Shown here one piece after another: positions 6,753 to 13,746 of a DNA stretch of 13,746 nt; positions within the stretch are counted from its first letter, which is position 1; the number at the start of each line of letters is the position of its first letter. The DNA comes from Pseudomonadales bacterium. GTDB lineage: Bacteria; Pseudomonadota; Gammaproteobacteria; Steroidobacterales; Steroidobacteraceae. Under the pieces are notes generated by a model. That model was not told where the DNA came from. It saw nothing but the letters and a program-made list of their open reading frames with translations, and searched no databases. The stretch is taken from assembly GCA_020442965.1 (NCBI GenBank), contig JAGRJB010000030.1:1-13746 (forward strand), given 5' to 3'. Both the position numbers and the translations under genes were made by a program.

Positions 6753-8489
6753 CTAGGGTGCCTTGGCGGGACGCCGAACTCGTCCGACAACCACAGAATC
6801 GATCAGTCGGGGCGCTGCGGCCGCCGGGTCGTCTGCTAACTCCACGCGGGAGCCGCGACGATCAGCGGCCCGCCAGCGGCGTGGCACCCGATCGATCGCC
6901 AGGGCGAAAATGCTGAGCGTTCCGCTCGCATCCACCCGTAAACGTACCCAATGCTTGAAATCCTCGATTCTGAGGCTTGCAAAAGCCTCGTTAGCGTGCC
7001 TGCCGAAGAACTGCAGCGATACAAACAGGTAGAGCCCGATGATCCATGCGCCAACCAGTCCGCCGAGCAGAAACGTGATTGCTCCAGCCACTAACAGCTG
7101 CGGTAGCGTCGCGAATGCGAGGCCCATTGCCTGCGTGGTCACCAACAGACCGAGCCAGCCGACGCCGAATGCGGCCGCCAGGTGCGCCAGGCCATGGGAA
7201 ATACCGCCGAGCACGCGCCACCAGCGCACGTGCGTATCGGTGAAGAAGATGAAAGCGGCAATGACCAGGATCAGCCACAGCCCGTTGACGGGATCGCGGA
7301 CCGCTGCTCGCACCGCAGCATCGAAGGCGGTGAGCAAATCGTCCGTATCTGCCGCGGTCAGGCTGGCCGACGCGAACCAGGCGGACATCGCATACAGGAA
7401 TGCGGGTATCGGCAGAAACTTCGGATTCAGGAACGGGAACAGGAAATTGCGCCAGGTGAGTCTCGAGGATGTCTTCTCGTCGGGATAGGCCGCCCGCTGC
7501 ACGAAGCCGTCGCGTAAGTTGTGAGTGGCCGGCGCGTGCGTAGGATGCAGAAACGCGCCGCCACCCCCGGCGGTAATCTTGTGTATGCCCGCCGCGTTCG
7601 AATGTCGTTTGTAGAGGTGCAGATCACCGGTGAGAAAGACATCCACTGGGCGTTTGAGGATGCGGCGTTCCAGGAAATCGACTGTCGTGCTCTCGTCGTA
7701 GGTCGAATGCCTGGGATACGCATCCTCCAGAATCCAACGCGGTTCGGGGACGCACAGCAGAACGCGAGCATCGGCATCCATATCTGCGGCGACCTGCTGA
7801 AAGTACTGCACCTGCGGCTCGTCCAGATCGGATCCGAGCTGCAAGTCGATCGCCAGCAACCACCAGTCATGCGGCAGTCGCAGCGCAAAGTAACTACGCG
7901 TTTGGTGCGTGGCACAGCCCGCAAAGCCACGCTCTGGTCGACAGAAACTGCGCGAGAATGCGATCAGACTATCGTACCAATCGTGGTTGCCCGGAATCGC
8001 GAACACGTCGGGGCGTGCATCGCGACCCGCAAACGCCGTCGCGTAGGGTCGCTCAGCGCGTGCCTCGTACTCTGCCCGCGACGGATAGGGGTAAACCTCG
8101 TCACCACCGAATACCAACACGCGCCCGGGCGACGTTTGGATCGTCGCGCCGCTCGCTGCGTCGGCAACCGCCAGCTTGGGCGTGGCGATCGCGTCGGCGA
8201 TCGCATAGGTGGAGTTCCAGCCGTCGCCGATATCACTCACATAGTCGAGCCAGAAATCGCCGTTGGCATCCGTATCAGCGGAATAATCGAACCAATGCTG
8301 CGGCTGCGTAGACAGCGCCTCGATCAGTCGGGTGTCCGAATGCCTTCCGAACAGGTTGGCGACAATGACCAGCCACGCCGATTGCGCCAACAGGCGTGGG
8401 TCATACCAGCCCACCATCTTGCGACGCAGCGGCGTGCGCAATAGATAGTCGATGAACTCCGGATTGTGCGGACCCGCCTGCGGTGTCAT
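6753..8489 (-). CDS. Membrane-anchored metallophosphoesterase (calcineurin-like)
   Basis: 578 residues from the ATG at 8489-8487; the frame is open to 8624, but that part overlaps ybbP. No good ribosome binding site precedes this ATG; a TTG at 8504 is an alternative. The first ~330 residues are a calcineurin-like phosphoesterase: SDIGDG (85-90), VFGGDEVY (127-133), IPGNHDWYDS (165-174), LTGDLHLYKRH (286-296) and a late GGGGAFLHPTH. Compared with the classical pattern, DxH is D-I-G and the final GHxH is GDLH, so the metal site is atypical. The C-terminal part has about four to five membrane helices (roughly 355-375, 402-417, 430-455, 458-475, 477-495), then a soluble tail. The substrate is unknown. 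It follows ybbP by 20 nt and is probably translated with it. Confidence 0.88.
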   Translation of the reverse strand: MTPQAGPHNPEFIDYLLRTPLRRKMVGWYDPRLLAQSAWLVIVANLFGRHSDTRLIEALSTQPQHWFDYSADTDANGDFWLDYVSDIGDGWNSTYAIADAIATPKLAVADAASGATIQTSPGRVLVFGGDEVYPYPSRAEYEARAERPYATAFAGRDARPDVFAIPGNHDWYDSLIAFSRSFCRPERGFAGCATHQTRSYFALRLPHDWWLLAIDLQLGSDLDEPQVQYFQQVAADMDADARVLLCVPEPRWILEDAYPRHSTYDESTTVDFLERRILKRPVDVFLTGDLHLYKRHSNAAGIHKITAGGGGAFLHPTHAPATHNLRDGFVQRAAYPDEKTSSRLTWRNFLFPFLNPKFLPIPAFLYAMSAWFASASLTAADTDDLLTAFDAAVRAAVRDPVNGLWLILVIAAFIFFTDTHVRWWRVLGGISHGLAHLAAAFGVGWLGLLVTTQAMGLAFATLPQLLVAGAITFLLGGLVGAWIIGLYLFVSLQFFGRHANEAFASLRIEDFKHWVRLRVDASGTLSIFALAIDRVPRRWRAADRRGSRVELADDPAAAAPRLIDSVVVGRVRRPAKAP

Positions 8490-8509
8490 TGGTTTGACAT
8501 GCAAGGAAG

Positions 8510-11005
8510 TCAACCGCCCCGCAGAGTGACCAAAGGCGGGTGCGCCACGACCGAACGCGTGGCTAGCCAGCCTGCAACCGAAACTAACAACCCGCCACCA
8601 GCGATGCCAATGAGCCAGACCCATGGCTCAGGCGCATACGGGACGTCCAGCACGTGTTTGGCCAGAAAGTAGCCCGCGATGGATGCACCGACCGCAGCGA
8701 GCAATCCGGACAGCACGCCGAGCGTCGCGAATTCAGCGAGAATCCCCTGGAGAACGGTACGGCGATTGGCACCGAGTGTACGCAGTATCGCGCTCTCGTA
8801 GCGTCGCTCGTCCCGGCTGGCCTGTACCGCGGCCAGCAGTACGACCAGACCCGCCAGCAGTGTAAACAGAAATACGCTCTGCACGGCGAGCGCCGCTTTG
8901 TCGATGACACCTCGCACCTGCGCCAGCAGATCATCCAGATCGAATACCGACACGCTGGGGAACCGTCGTACCAGATCGGCCAGCGTGCTGGAGCTCTGCG
9001 GGCGGAAATAGGCACTCGTCATCCAGGTACCCGCCGTGCCATCGAGTGGCCCGGGCGGAAATACCAGAAAGAAATTCGGCTGGAAACTGTCCCACTTCAC
9101 TTTGCGTACGCTGCTGACGCGCGCCGTGAATAATTCGCCCGCTACATCAAATGTCAGGCGATCGCCGATCACAAGGCCCAGTGCCTCCTGGAACTCGGTC
9201 GAGACCGAAACCAGCGGCTGACCGACCTCCGCAGCGGTGAACCAGTGGCCGGCGACGATCCGATTGTCGGGGCCAAGTTCGCGCGTCCAGGTGATGTTCT
9301 GTTCGCGGTTGGCAAAGCCCTGGCCGCGTGGATTCGCGAACGGCGTGCCCGCAACAGTCTTGCCGTTGATCGCCGTCAGGCGCGCACGAATCATTGGCAG
9401 TACACGCGAAGTCGCAGCGCCCTGCGTGCGCAGAAACGCGACAAACTCGTCGCGCTCCTCGGACGGAATATTGATGAAGAAGTAATTAGGGATGTCGCTC
9501 GGCAGACTCTTGCGCCAATCGTTCAGCAGATCGTTGCGCACGACGGCCAGCAACAGCAAGACCATGAGGCCGCAACCAAAAGCCGTCAGCTGTACGACAC
9601 TCTCGACGCGCCGCCGGCCAAGATTCGCGAGACCGTAGCGCCACGCGACGCCGACGCCGCTACGCATGCTGGTTGTCAGGCGAACCAATACGAGACCAGC
9701 CAAGGCGAGCAAGCCGAGAAACACGCCTAGACCCGCCGTGAACCAGATGAAAACCGGAACGTCGCGCACCACCCACAGGATCAGCAACACGACGGCCGCA
9801 ACGGCTGGCCCAAAGGCCAGCACGATCAACAACGGCGGTGGCCCGACATCGCGTCGCAACACACGCAGCGCCGGCGTGCGCGACAGCTGCAGCAGGGGCG
9901 GCAGCGCGAATCCGGCCAGAATTGCAATCGAGGTACTGAAGCCGAACCACACAGGCGTCCAATCCGCAGGCGGCAACTCGCCTTTGAGCAGGTCCTTCAG
10001 CGCCACCACCAAGCCCGCTTGCGCGGCGAAACCGATCATCGCGCCGATCATTGCCGCGACAATGCCGATCAGCAAGAGCTGCAGCAGACTCACTGTCAGG
10101 GTGAACGCCCGGGTTGCTCCGAGCGTCTTCAGGAGCGCTACCGAATCGAGATGACGTTGCACATAGCGGCGCGCAGCCATCGCCACCGCGATCGCGCACA
10201 ACAAGACGGCAACGAGACTGGCGAGGCTCAGGAATCGGCCAGCACGATCGATCGCAGTCTTGATCTGCGGTGTCGATTCGCTGATATCGAGTAGCCGCTC
10301 GCTGGGTGTCTTGTTGCTCGTCAGCCAGACCGAGAAGTCACGCACCGCGGGCGCGCTGCCCGCGAACAACATCGCGTAGCTCACGCGGCTGCCCGGCTGG
10401 ATCAGCTCGGTCGCCGGCAAATCGCCGGCGTTGATCAGGATCGAGGGCGCCAGTTCGGCGAAGGTCGCTCCCTGGTCGGGCCGCGTGATCAGCACGCGCG
10501 TCACCTTGAAGCGCGCAGCGCCGATCGACAGCTCCGCACCGACCTGAGCGCCGATCGATGCTAACAGCTTGGATTCTGGCCAGACCTCCCCGGGCGCTGG
10601 AATATCGGTCGCCACGCTGGCAGCACCGAACGCCACGTCGGCAACCATCACGCGTCCACGAAGTGGGTAGCCGGGCGTCACCGCACGCAGATTCGACAGC
10701 TGGCTCTCATCGCCATTGAAGACGACGCTGAGCAACCCGGTGGAATCCGCCACTTGCAGACCACGCCGCCGCGCTTCTTCCGCATACGTCGCCGCGATGG
10801 GTCGTGGCGACTCCAGACGCAGGTCGGCCGCGAGCACTTCGTTCGCCTGCAAATCGACCGCGGCGCCGATGCGCGCAACCAGAAAACCGACGCCCGTCAA
10901 AGCCGCCACCGCGACCGTCAGTGCCAGCAGTACGATGCTGAGCTCGCCCGAGTGCCATTCTCGCACGAGCGTTCTGAGCGCGAGCGGCACTGCACGGCGG
11001 ATCAT
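8510..11005 (-). CDS. ybbP: FtsX-type ABC transporter permease (YbbP family)
   Basis: 831 residues. The start ATG (11005-11003) overlaps the ybbA stop (11004-11002) as ATGA, a hallmark of translational coupling; the frame extends further upstream, but only inside ybbA. About ten membrane segments are visible: one near 22-46, a cluster at ~258-335, 353-376, 392-441, one at 468-488, and three at the end (710-728, 760-782, 793-814). Large soluble, presumably periplasmic, domains lie at ~50-255 and ~490-705. Two FtsX repeats carry the typical cytoplasmic motifs SVALLKTLGATR (288-299) and ESAILRTLGANRR (737-749). Length and layout match E. coli YbbP. With YbbA it forms an ABC complex of the MacB-like mechanotransmission type; a role in lipid or envelope handling has been suggested but not proven. 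Confidence 0.94.
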   Translation of the reverse strand: MIRRAVPLALRTLVREWHSGELSIVLLALTVAVAALTGVGFLVARIGAAVDLQANEVLAADLRLESPRPIAATYAEEARRRGLQVADSTGLLSVVFNGDESQLSNLRAVTPGYPLRGRVMVADVAFGAASVATDIPAPGEVWPESKLLASIGAQVGAELSIGAARFKVTRVLITRPDQGATFAELAPSILINAGDLPATELIQPGSRVSYAMLFAGSAPAVRDFSVWLTSNKTPSERLLDISESTPQIKTAIDRAGRFLSLASLVAVLLCAIAVAMAARRYVQRHLDSVALLKTLGATRAFTLTVSLLQLLLIGIVAAMIGAMIGFAAQAGLVVALKDLLKGELPPADWTPVWFGFSTSIAILAGFALPPLLQLSRTPALRVLRRDVGPPPLLIVLAFGPAVAAVVLLILWVVRDVPVFIWFTAGLGVFLGLLALAGLVLVRLTTSMRSGVGVAWRYGLANLGRRRVESVVQLTAFGCGLMVLLLLAVVRNDLLNDWRKSLPSDIPNYFFINIPSEERDEFVAFLRTQGAATSRVLPMIRARLTAINGKTVAGTPFANPRGQGFANREQNITWTRELGPDNRIVAGHWFTAAEVGQPLVSVSTEFQEALGLVIGDRLTFDVAGELFTARVSSVRKVKWDSFQPNFFLVFPPGPLDGTAGTWMTSAYFRPQSSSTLADLVRRFPSVSVFDLDDLLAQVRGVIDKAALAVQSVFLFTLLAGLVVLLAAVQASRDERRYESAILRTLGANRRTVLQGILAEFATLGVLSGLLAAVGASIAGYFLAKHVLDVPYAPEPWVWLIGIAGGGLLVSVAGWLATRSVVAHPPLVTLRGG

Positions 11006-11691
11006 GCAACGGCCTGCTCGGGCAGTAGTTCGCCGCCCGACAACTCGAGAATCCGCGAGCAACGCCGCGCAAGGCTGCGGTCGTGGGTGACCAGCATCAA
11101 TGTCGTATGGGAGTTGGCGTTCAACTCGAACAACAGCGACACCACTTTCTCACCCGTCACGGTATCGAGATTACCGGTTGGCTCGTCCGCAAATAGCACG
11201 GCCGGCTGGGTGACGAACGCGCGCGCGATAGCAACTCGTTGCTGTTCACCACCCGATAGCTGACGGGGGTAGTGACCAACGCGCTGCGCAAGACCGACAC
11301 GTTCGCAGGTCTGCAACGCAGTGCGGCGCGCATCGGTACGTCCCGCTAACTCAAGCGGTAGCATCACGTTTTCGAGCGCGGTCAATGACTGCACCAGATG
11401 AAACGACTGAAACACGAAGCCCACCTGCTCGGCCCGAAGGCGCGCCCGGCCATCCTCATCGAGTGCGGTCAGATCGACGCCGGCGAGCAGGACTCGTCCG
11501 GATGTCGGCGCATCGAGGCCGGCCAGTAGCGCCAGCAGCGTGGATTTGCCAGCGCCAGAAGCGCCGACGACGGCAACCGATTGCCCCGCAGCGATCTCAA
11601 AAGAGACATTGCGCAAAATCGTCAACGGCCCTTCCGGGCTGGTAACCTGTTTGGTGAGATTTTCGGCTTTGAGAACGATGTCTAACGTCAT
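11002..11691 (-). CDS. ybbA: ABC transporter ATPase (YbbA family, LolD/MacB-like)
   Basis: 229 residues from the ATG at 11691-11689, preceded by a GGAAA; the open frame to 11787 runs inside tesA and carries no family sequence. All ABC ATPase motifs are present: Walker A GASGAGKST (43-51), Q-loop Q95 in FVFQSFHLV, signature LSGGEQQRVAIARA (145-158), Walker B VLFADEP (165-171) and H-loop H203 in VTHD. The protein powers the YbbP permease at the cytoplasmic face of the inner membrane. It overlaps ybbP by 4 bp. Its start codon shares a CATG with that of the divergent tesA, so its promoter must lie inside the tesA signal-peptide region; no clear hexamers are visible there. Confidence 0.95.
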   Translation of the reverse strand: MTLDIVLKAENLTKQVTSPEGPLTILRNVSFEIAAGQSVAVVGASGAGKSTLLALLAGLDAPTSGRVLLAGVDLTALDEDGRARLRAEQVGFVFQSFHLVQSLTALENVMLPLELAGRTDARRTALQTCERVGLAQRVGHYPRQLSGGEQQRVAIARAFVTQPAVLFADEPTGNLDTVTGEKVVSLLFELNANSHTTLMLVTHDRSLARRCSRILELSGGELLPEQAVA

Positions 11692-11692
11692 G
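11689..11692. promoter_or_regulatory. Shared CATG: overlapping start codons of ybbA and tesA
   Basis: The palindrome CATG at 11689-11692 encodes the ybbA ATG on the minus strand (11691-11689) and the tesA ATG on the plus strand (11690-11692). There is no untranslated spacer: each gene's promoter, leader and ribosome binding site must lie inside the other's first codons. If tesA instead starts at 11678, the coding overlap is 14 bp. The downstream protein sequences on both sides have clear families, so both starts are close to right. Confidence 0.75.
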
Positions 11693-12358
11693 CAATTTCC
11701 GGCGCGGGTTTTGTCGATCGCACTCGCCCTCTGTCTGACCTGGATCGGCAGCACGCTGGCCGAGGGCGCTGACACTACTGTCCGCACCGGCGTACCGGTA
11801 AGCGTACCGACAATACTGGTGATGGGCGACAGCTTGAGTGCGGGCTACGGTATCAATGTTGAGCAGGGCTGGGTGACATTGCTGCAGCAACGCCTTCGCG
11901 AACAAGGTTACGGGTACCGCGTCATCAATGCCAGCGTCAGCGGCGAGACGACAGGCGGCGCGGCCACACGACTGCCGCGCGCGCTTGCCCTGCACAAACC
12001 TGCAATCGTGATCATCGAGTTAGGCGGAAACGACGCGCTGCGTGGTCTGCCGCTACGCACCAGTCGGGCGAATCTCATCAACATGGTGGAGAAATCGCAA
12101 CAGGCCGGCGCACGCGTACTGCTGATCGGCATGAAGATCCCACCCAACTACGGCCCACGCTATTCTGAGGACTTTGAGTCCCTGTTCACGAACATCGCCA
12201 AACAGTACAAGCTGCCACTGCTGCCATTCTTTCTCGAGTCTATCGCGCTCGATACCGCCCGTATGCAGGCCGACGGCATGCATCCCAATGCGGCGGCGCA
12301 GCCGCAATTGCTCGATAATCTCTGGCCCAAACTCAAACCGCTCCTGCAACAGCGCTAA
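11690..12358 (+). CDS. tesA: TesA-type arylesterase / acyl-CoA thioesterase I (SGNH hydrolase)
   Basis: 222 residues from ATG 11690; ATG 11678 in the same frame would add MSNV and is an alternative, with GAGA close upstream. A signal peptide (about 1-24, hydrophobic core VLSIALALCLTWIG, cleavage near STLA-EG) sends it to the periplasm. It is an SGNH (GDSL) hydrolase: GDSLSAGYG with nucleophile S48, G85 in ASVSGET, N114 in LGGND, and D195/H198 in ADGMHPN. IPPNYGPRY (150-158) is typical of TesA. The enzyme hydrolyses acyl-thioesters, lysophospholipids and aryl esters. The divergent ybbA-ybbP neighbours are the same as in E. coli and Pseudomonas. fadD starts 11 nt after its stop, so released fatty acids may be activated by the next gene product. 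Confidence 0.95.
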   Translation: MQFPARVLSIALALCLTWIGSTLAEGADTTVRTGVPVSVPTILVMGDSLSAGYGINVEQGWVTLLQQRLREQGYGYRVINASVSGETTGGAATRLPRALALHKPAIVIIELGGNDALRGLPLRTSRANLINMVEKSQQAGARVLLIGMKIPPNYGPRYSEDFESLFTNIAKQYKLPLLPFFLESIALDTARMQADGMHPNAAAQPQLLDNLWPKLKPLLQQR

Positions 12359-12369
12359 AAAGGTCCGCC

Positions 12370-13746
12370 GTGGAAAAATTCTGGCTCAAGTCTTATCCCG
12401 CAGGTGTACGCCCAGAAATCGACTTGAGCGAATACCGTTCGCTCACACACCTGATCGAAAGTTCCCTGGTCGAACACGCCGATCAAGTGGCTTACGTACA
12501 GATGGGCAAGACTCTGACGTTCCGTGAACTTGACCGCTATTCGGCGGCATTCGCCGCCTGGCTGCAGCAGAGCGCCGGCATTGCCAGGGGCGATCGGGTC
12601 GCGGTCATGATGCCGAACATTCTGCAATACCCGATCGCGGTATGCGGCATTTTGCGTGCCGGCGGCGTGGTCGTGAATACCAACCCGCTCTACACGACAC
12701 ACGAGCTCGAACACCAGCTCAAGGACTCCGGCGCAACCGCTATCGTCATACTCGAGAACTTTGCCCACGTGCTGCAGGCGGTGATCGCGCACACTGCCAT
12801 CGAGCACGTCCTGACAACGAGTGTCGGCGGCATGCTCGCCTGGCCCAAGGGCGCGATCGTGAATTTTGTCCTGCGCACCGTACGCAAGCAGGTGCCGCCC
12901 TACCAACTGGATGGTGCGCGCGAATTTCGGGATATTTTGCAGGCGTCGGCTGCTGCTCGGCCACAACCGATTCCACTCACACACGACGATCTGGCCTTTC
13001 TGCAGTACACCGGCGGCACCACCGGCGTCGCCAAGGGCGCCATGCTGAGTCACGGCAATATGGTTGCGAATGTGCTGCAAGCGAACGAGTGGATCGAATC
13101 GAGCTTCCTGGCCGGGCGCGGCACCTTGATCACCGCTTTACCGCTCTATCACATATTTGGGCTAACCGCTAACTGCCTGCTGTTCCTGCGCCTCGGTTGG
13201 CGCAATATCCTGATAGTCAATCCGCGGGACTTTGGGGCGTTCGTCAGGGAACTGAAGCGCTATCCATTTCAGTTCATCACCGGGGTCAACACGCTGTTCA
13301 ACGCCCTGCTGAACACAGCGGGCTTCGCCGCAGTCGATTTCAGTGCTTTGCGCGTCACCTTGGGTGGCGGCATGGCGGTACAGGAATCGGTCGCCAAGCG
13401 CTGGAAGAAAGTCACCGGTGTCATCCTCACCCAGGCGTGGGGGCTCACAGAGACCGCACCGGCGGCGTGCATCAATATCCCGAGCGTCGACTTCAATGGC
13501 TCTATTGGACTGCCTATCTCGTCGACCGAAATCTCGATTCGGGACGATTCAGGTGTGGCACTCGGCGTGGGTCAATCCGGCGAAATCTGCGTGCGCGGCC
13601 CGCAAGTCATGGTGGGCTATTGGAATCGTCCCGACGAAACTGCGAAGGTGATGCTGGCGGGCGGTTGGCTCAAGACGGGCGATATCGGACGCTTCGATAC
13701 AGCGGGCTACGTGTACCTCGAGGATCGCAAGAAGGACATGATTCTG
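12370..13746 (+). CDS. fadD: Long-chain fatty acid--CoA ligase (FadD), C-terminus beyond window
   Basis: 459 codons are present from GTG 12370, which has AAAAGG at 12358-12363 six bases upstream; E. coli FadD is about 560 residues, so roughly the last 100 are missing. The N-terminus (EKFWLKSYPAGVRPEI) aligns well with FadD. The protein activates long-chain fatty acids to acyl-CoA through an acyl-adenylate: AMP-binding P-loop YTGGTTGVAKGAML (213-226), the linker-like ALPLYHIFGLT (256-266), TGVNTLFNALL (304-314), AWGLTETAP (356-364), and LKTGD (434-438, with D438 contacting ribose). The DRKKDMI hinge (452-458) is reached just before the edge. The catalytic lysine of the C-terminal domain lies outside the window. 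It forms a tight operon with tesA. In many bacteria FadR represses fadD; no operator is evident in the 11-nt gap. Confidence 0.95.
   Translation, partial: MEKFWLKSYPAGVRPEIDLSEYRSLTHLIESSLVEHADQVAYVQMGKTLTFRELDRYSAAFAAWLQQSAGIARGDRVAVMMPNILQYPIAVCGILRAGGVVVNTNPLYTTHELEHQLKDSGATAIVILENFAHVLQAVIAHTAIEHVLTTSVGGMLAWPKGAIVNFVLRTVRKQVPPYQLDGAREFRDILQASAAARPQPIPLTHDDLAFLQYTGGTTGVAKGAMLSHGNMVANVLQANEWIESSFLAGRGTLITALPLYHIFGLTANCLLFLRLGWRNILIVNPRDFGAFVRELKRYPFQFITGVNTLFNALLNTAGFAAVDFSALRVTLGGGMAVQESVAKRWKKVTGVILTQAWGLTETAPAACINIPSVDFNGSIGLPISSTEISIRDDSGVALGVGQSGEICVRGPQVMVGYWNRPDETAKVMLAGGWLKTGDIGRFDTAGYVYLEDRKKDMIL

Noticed and set aside
8185..8204. Two GCGATCGC copies 12 bp apart as a tandem repeat element
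   Set aside because: They encode the AIADAIA segment of the phosphoesterase and fit the general excess of GATC words; too short to be a repeat unit or CRISPR-like array.
7521..8444. 307-codon open frame on the plus strand opposite the phosphoesterase
   Set aside because: No ribosome binding site or family pattern, and rich in Arg/Gln; the minus strand carries clear phosphoesterase motifs over the same bases.
8490..8624. N-terminal extension of the phosphoesterase into ybbP
   Set aside because: The extra residues overlap the conserved end of YbbP in another frame and show no domain sequence; the ATG at 8489 is the more economical start.

Overview
This is a gene-dense, GC-rich stretch of bacterial chromosome. 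The gene set points to a gammaproteobacterium: a divergent ybbA-ybbP / tesA pair, a FadD-type acyl-CoA ligase directly after tesA, an EAL-domain protein, and a LysR regulator divergent from a DUF1993-aldo/keto reductase pair. A Steroidobacter/Nevskia-like lineage would fit, but that is inference from gene content and base composition. GATC-containing words are markedly frequent. I see no tRNA, rRNA, CRISPR array, insertion sequence, integrase or prophage gene.

Layout. (1) 1-2013: the N-terminal half of a LysR regulator on the minus strand, cut by the window edge, diverges from a DUF1993 protein and an aldo/keto reductase that look co-transcribed. A near-perfect 20-bp palindrome lies in the 71-bp gap. 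(2) 2195-3607: a protein with an N-terminal sensor-like region, a long Ala/Pro/Thr-rich linker and a C-terminal EAL domain that lacks key catalytic residues. (3) 3647-5191: an exported DUF4139 protein on the minus strand, convergent with the EAL gene, followed by a 321-bp gene-free divergent gap. (4) 5513-6271: a single-pass membrane protein built like an anti-sigma factor but with no sigma gene beside it. (5) 6374-6598: a very basic 74-residue SANT/Myb-like protein on the minus strand; a strong hairpin separates it from the previous gene. (6) 6753-11691: a minus-strand operon, transcribed ybbA (ABC ATPase), ybbP (10-TM FtsX-type permease), then a membrane metallophosphoesterase. (7) 11690-13746: tesA and fadD on the plus strand. 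The tesA and ybbA start codons share one CATG.

How the genes work together. TesA (periplasmic acyl hydrolase) and FadD (fatty acyl-CoA synthetase) form a plausible unit that releases and then activates fatty acids, and FadD runs off the window end. YbbA and YbbP form one ABC-type membrane complex; the phosphoesterase is 20 nt downstream and probably travels with them. The LysR regulator probably controls the DUF1993-reductase pair. The EAL protein is more likely a c-di-GMP binding or scaffold protein than an enzyme. No clearly new multi-gene system stands out. The best leads are the degenerate EAL protein, the orphan anti-sigma-like protein, the YbbAP-linked phosphoesterase and the overlapping divergent start codons.
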